The translations under genes were made by a program, and so were the position numbers. This document shows, one piece after another, positions 61,104-64,000 of a stretch of DNA of 64,000 bases (within the stretch, counting starts at the first letter, position 1; every line of letters begins with the position of its first letter). The stretch is taken from positions 1 through 64,000 of IMG/VR virus record IMGVR_UViG_3300035698_020096, one strand, 5' to 3'. Below the pieces are notes generated by a model that saw only the letters and a list, made by a program, of their open reading frames with translations, did not search any database and was not told the DNA's origin. Source of the stretch: a virus.

Positions 61104-64000
61104 ATGGAGCTATATTCCTACAAAGATAATCCTTTATATAGGGATAGATACGAACGAAAGAAGAGATGGTTAAAGGTATTACCTCAACCTGGTAGACCTC
61201 TTCAAACTTCAGAGTTAATAGAAATTCAATCATTACTAGCTGACCATCAAAAGCAAGTATTAAACATCATCTATAAATCAGGGACTATACTCTCAGGTCT
61301 AGCTGTATTTATTAATGAAGTAAATGAAGATAATCTTCAAGTAACGGTCATTGAAGGTCAGTTGTATATAGAAGGTTTAGTAGTAGACATAGATACTTCT
61401 AATCAGATTATTCCTATTACGGGTAATCATTCCATTGGAGTTCTAGTTGAGGAGTTTATTATTGATGAAAACGACGACCCCTCTCTAAGGTCTGGCGGCA
61501 ATGCTTATGGCTTGGAAGGGTCAGCTAGATTAGTATGGGAAGCCTCTATCAGTATTAATAATCCTAATGCTATAGAAATAGCTACGGTCGAAGAAGGAGT
61601 AGTTATCCAACCCTATGCTAATAGACAAAGTAAGATTGAGGATCAATTAGTTACTTATCTAGCAGATAAAGATGGGTCTTTTGTAATAAGAGGCTTAACT
61701 GTTGAACATATAGATACTATTGTTCCTAATATTATTACTCCTTTAGCAAATACTAGAGACCAACAATTAGCTGTAAGGGAACAGACTGTTAATGATTTAC
61801 AAGCTTCTCTTATAGAAATGGAGGCCCGCATTGTCAGTCTTAGACAGAAGCTTACTAGAGATACCCAAGACTTAAATAATAATCCTAGTCCTACTAACCT
61901 AAGTAAAGTTCAAGCTACTATCGCTGAGATTGAATCTCTTACTACTAATCAAGAGTTAATTAAGGAACAACTAAATGCTGAGAAGTTGGGCTTAGCTGAA
62001 TTAACTCTTTCCACTCGCTCTAAGCTTAACCAACAGGTAACTGAGCATTTAAGCGTTACTCCAGGATTAGCTTATATATCAGGTCAGAGGGTGTCTTTAT
62101 CTATTAGCCGTACTATTAATATTCCTAAATCACTTGAAGAGAAATCAGTGGATGGGGTTAAGTTTACCTATAGGTCCTCTATAACTAGTTTTAATTCTTC
62201 ATTAATTCTAGGAGTACCTATAGTTCAAGATAGTAACATTACTCTTAACTTTAGAGGATTACCTATAGACAATATCTCCATAGTCTTCACCATTACTAAT
62301 AATGAAATATCAGTAGAGGACATATTACTTAAACTGATTAGTTTTCTTAATAACCCTGCTTCTTCTATAACCTCTTCCAATATATCTATTACTTCTATCC
62401 CCCTTTCTAGTAATTTACTCTCTCTCTTAAGTAATTACCTAGACTTCTCTATTGGAATAAATAATACTTTGATTATTAATCCAAAAGTAACTTTATCTAC
62501 AGAGGTTCAAGTTAATGTAGCTACTAGTAATAACTCTCTAATCTTCTGGGATGTAAGAACTGGTATAGTTAAGACATCTATAGTTAGTAATAATTATCAA
62601 CTAGATAATAAAGATATAACTAGTATTAATAACTTTATTGCTGACCTTAAGCAAACTAGTTGGCAGATGTCTAGGAATCCTAATACTGACATAGATTATT
62701 TAGGAGAGGATTCTATATTCAGAATTCTTAATGTTATCTCGGGCACCATAGTTTATAGAGAAGGGATTGATTATAGATTAGAAGGACAATCCTCTATTAT
62801 TTGGTTGAATAACTCAAGGCCAATAGGGGGTTCTACTTATTATGTAGATTATATATATACAGATGTACTTATAGAAGATACTGATTTTACCACTAATAAG
62901 TCAACAGGAGTAATTAGATTTACTGATAGAACCCCTGCCCCTGGCTATACCTTTAGTCTTAATTATAAGTATTCAATATCTAAAACTATTTATATCTACC
63001 TAGATAAGAATTCAAGTATTTCTTATAGTGATAATTTAATAAATGAGGAATCTTATTTACTATTAGCTACTGCTGTTCTATCAGCCCAATCTGTATTTAT
63101 TACTCAAGTAAATAATAGAGCTTTATCTCCTACTGAACTTTACTCTTTAAACCGAGATATTAAAGAGAATCTAGCTCTTTTGGCTCAGTTAGAATTAGAC
63201 CTTGATACATATCAGGATATAGCTGAAGAGAATATAGATAATCCAATAGGTAGTTTCTCTGATGCTTTAGATAATCTATCTCGTATTAATTTAGATGAAT
63301 CAACCTTTAGTATTGCTCCAGCTAGTCGTTCTATTACTCCTTTAATTAGAAGTAAAGCTTTTAAGGTCAAGTATATATCGGGAGGTGTACCTCATTATCC
63401 TTCTCAACCTTCTAACCATAGTTCTCCTAATTATGTAACCTTACCCTTTTCTACTACTGAATTAATAAGGCAAACCAGAGCTACTAGATATAGACCTATA
63501 AGTCCTACTCCTAGTTCAAACTATAGAGGGCGCATGTATTTAGATTCAGACTTTCATTCCTTTACTGAATCCAGATTATATCCAGGAGAAGTAATTACTA
63601 CTTCTATTTCATCTAATATAAGTAAGAGTTTGAAATATAATACTAGATTTATATACTGCCCTATATATGAAGCTTTAACTTATTCTCTTGTAGATAATTA
63701 CTATATAAGTGATAAAGAATTATCCACTCTTTCTACTGATAATAAGTTCCTAGGAAGTCTATCCTTCTTTATTAAAGTAGAAGGTTTAAAACCTAATGAA
63801 GATAATCTAAACTTATATCTTGATAATAAGAAGATAGATATTAGTTATATAGATTCTCTTAGTGGTACGGTTAAAGGAGTATTAGGATTAAGGTCTAGTG
63901 CTACTGGTTCTATTCAAGTGAAAGTACAGTTACTAGACCTAACCTGCGGGACTCACTTATTAGAGTTAAGAGGACTTAGTTCTTATTCCAGTTGTAGCTT
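61104..64000 (+). CDS. DUF4815-like tail protein (partial, runs off the edge)
   Basis: The ORF starts one base after the preceding stop and is open to the end of the window (965 codons). Its N-terminus (YRDRYERKKRWLKVLPQPGR, then LQTSELIEIQSLLADHQKQVLN and GTILSG) matches the start of DUF4815 phage proteins, which are large virion proteins near the baseplate or fibers. A coiled segment lies near residues 225-300, and the rest is beta-rich. The C-terminus is outside the window. Confidence 0.75.
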   Translation, partial: MELYSYKDNPLYRDRYERKKRWLKVLPQPGRPLQTSELIEIQSLLADHQKQVLNIIYKSGTILSGLAVFINEVNEDNLQVTVIEGQLYIEGLVVDIDTSNQIIPITGNHSIGVLVEEFIIDENDDPSLRSGGNAYGLEGSARLVWEASISINNPNAIEIATVEEGVVIQPYANRQSKIEDQLVTYLADKDGSFVIRGLTVEHIDTIVPNIITPLANTRDQQLAVREQTVNDLQASLIEMEARIVSLRQKLTRDTQDLNNNPSPTNLSKVQATIAEIESLTTNQELIKEQLNAEKLGLAELTLSTRSKLNQQVTEHLSVTPGLAYISGQRVSLSISRTINIPKSLEEKSVDGVKFTYRSSITSFNSSLILGVPIVQDSNITLNFRGLPIDNISIVFTITNNEISVEDILLKLISFLNNPASSITSSNISITSIPLSSNLLSLLSNYLDFSIGINNTLIINPKVTLSTEVQVNVATSNNSLIFWDVRTGIVKTSIVSNNYQLDNKDITSINNFIADLKQTSWQMSRNPNTDIDYLGEDSIFRILNVISGTIVYREGIDYRLEGQSSIIWLNNSRPIGGSTYYVDYIYTDVLIEDTDFTTNKSTGVIRFTDRTPAPGYTFSLNYKYSISKTIYIYLDKNSSISYSDNLINEESYLLLATAVLSAQSVFITQVNNRALSPTELYSLNRDIKENLALLAQLELDLDTYQDIAEENIDNPIGSFSDALDNLSRINLDESTFSIAPASRSITPLIRSKAFKVKYISGGVPHYPSQPSNHSSPNYVTLPFSTTELIRQTRATRYRPISPTPSSNYRGRMYLDSDFHSFTESRLYPGEVITTSISSNISKSLKYNTRFIYCPIYEALTYSLVDNYYISDKELSTLSTDNKFLGSLSFFIKVEGLKPNEDNLNLYLDNKKIDISYIDSLSGTVKGVLGLRSSATGSIQVKVQLLDLTCGTHLLELRGLSSYSSCS

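Overview
This window is part of the genome of a large, low-GC (roughly one third G+C) contractile-tailed bacteriophage. It holds most of a virion morphogenesis region: portal, Mu I-like protease/scaffold, major capsid protein, sheath, tube, baseplate hub and spike, gp25-like and J-like wedge proteins, and a DUF4815 protein running off the right edge. No terminase, replication gene, integrase, tRNA or CRISPR array was seen. The host must have peptidoglycan. A cyanobacterial host is a weak guess only, based on AT-rich sequence, scarce Shine-Dalgarno (SD) motifs and the style of the C39/holin pair.

Layout. (1) 1-2760: small minus-strand genes, including a 35-residue membrane peptide and a radical SAM-CYTH gene split by a 10-bp tandem duplication. 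(2) 2880-7800, plus strand: hypothetical genes, a PAAR-like spike tip, and a lysis pair (C39-like peptidase and a two-helix holin candidate), closed by a strong terminator. (3) 7939-22308, minus strand: one uninterrupted 4,789-residue ORF with a half phospholipase-D motif near the N-terminus and DFDGDQ at residues 3531-3536. DFDGD is the catalytic metal-binding signature of two-barrel RNA polymerases. My leading reading is a giant virion-packaged RNA polymerase/ejection polyprotein. (4) 22646-34515: a chaperone-like gene with a canonical A_AAA_AAG -1 frameshift site, portal, a YPNP-repeat fiber, an antisense SWIM zinc-finger gene, protease/scaffold, capsid, a Cys-rich capsid-adjacent protein and neck/connector candidates. 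(5) 34601-64000: sheath, tube, hub, then an unusual run of cell-wall enzymes on the spike and following genes (amidase_3, VanY, beta-lactamase-like, NodB deacetylase, amidase_2, GH104 lytic transglycosylase, M23 peptidase), a large tail protein, wedge genes, a Cys-rich 1,221-residue protein and an unexpected FAD/NADPH monooxygenase-like gene inside the baseplate operon.

How it fits together. The right-hand genes build the capsid and a contractile tail whose tip carries many peptidoglycan-cleaving domains for local wall penetration. The giant protein would be packaged and injected to start early transcription. The C39/holin pair would lyse the cell at the end. Genes are packed tightly with ATGA or TAATG overlaps, and many of the remaining gaps carry a perfect hairpin. 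Most plus-strand starts lack a recognisable SD sequence. All functional calls are from motifs read by eye; no database search was run.
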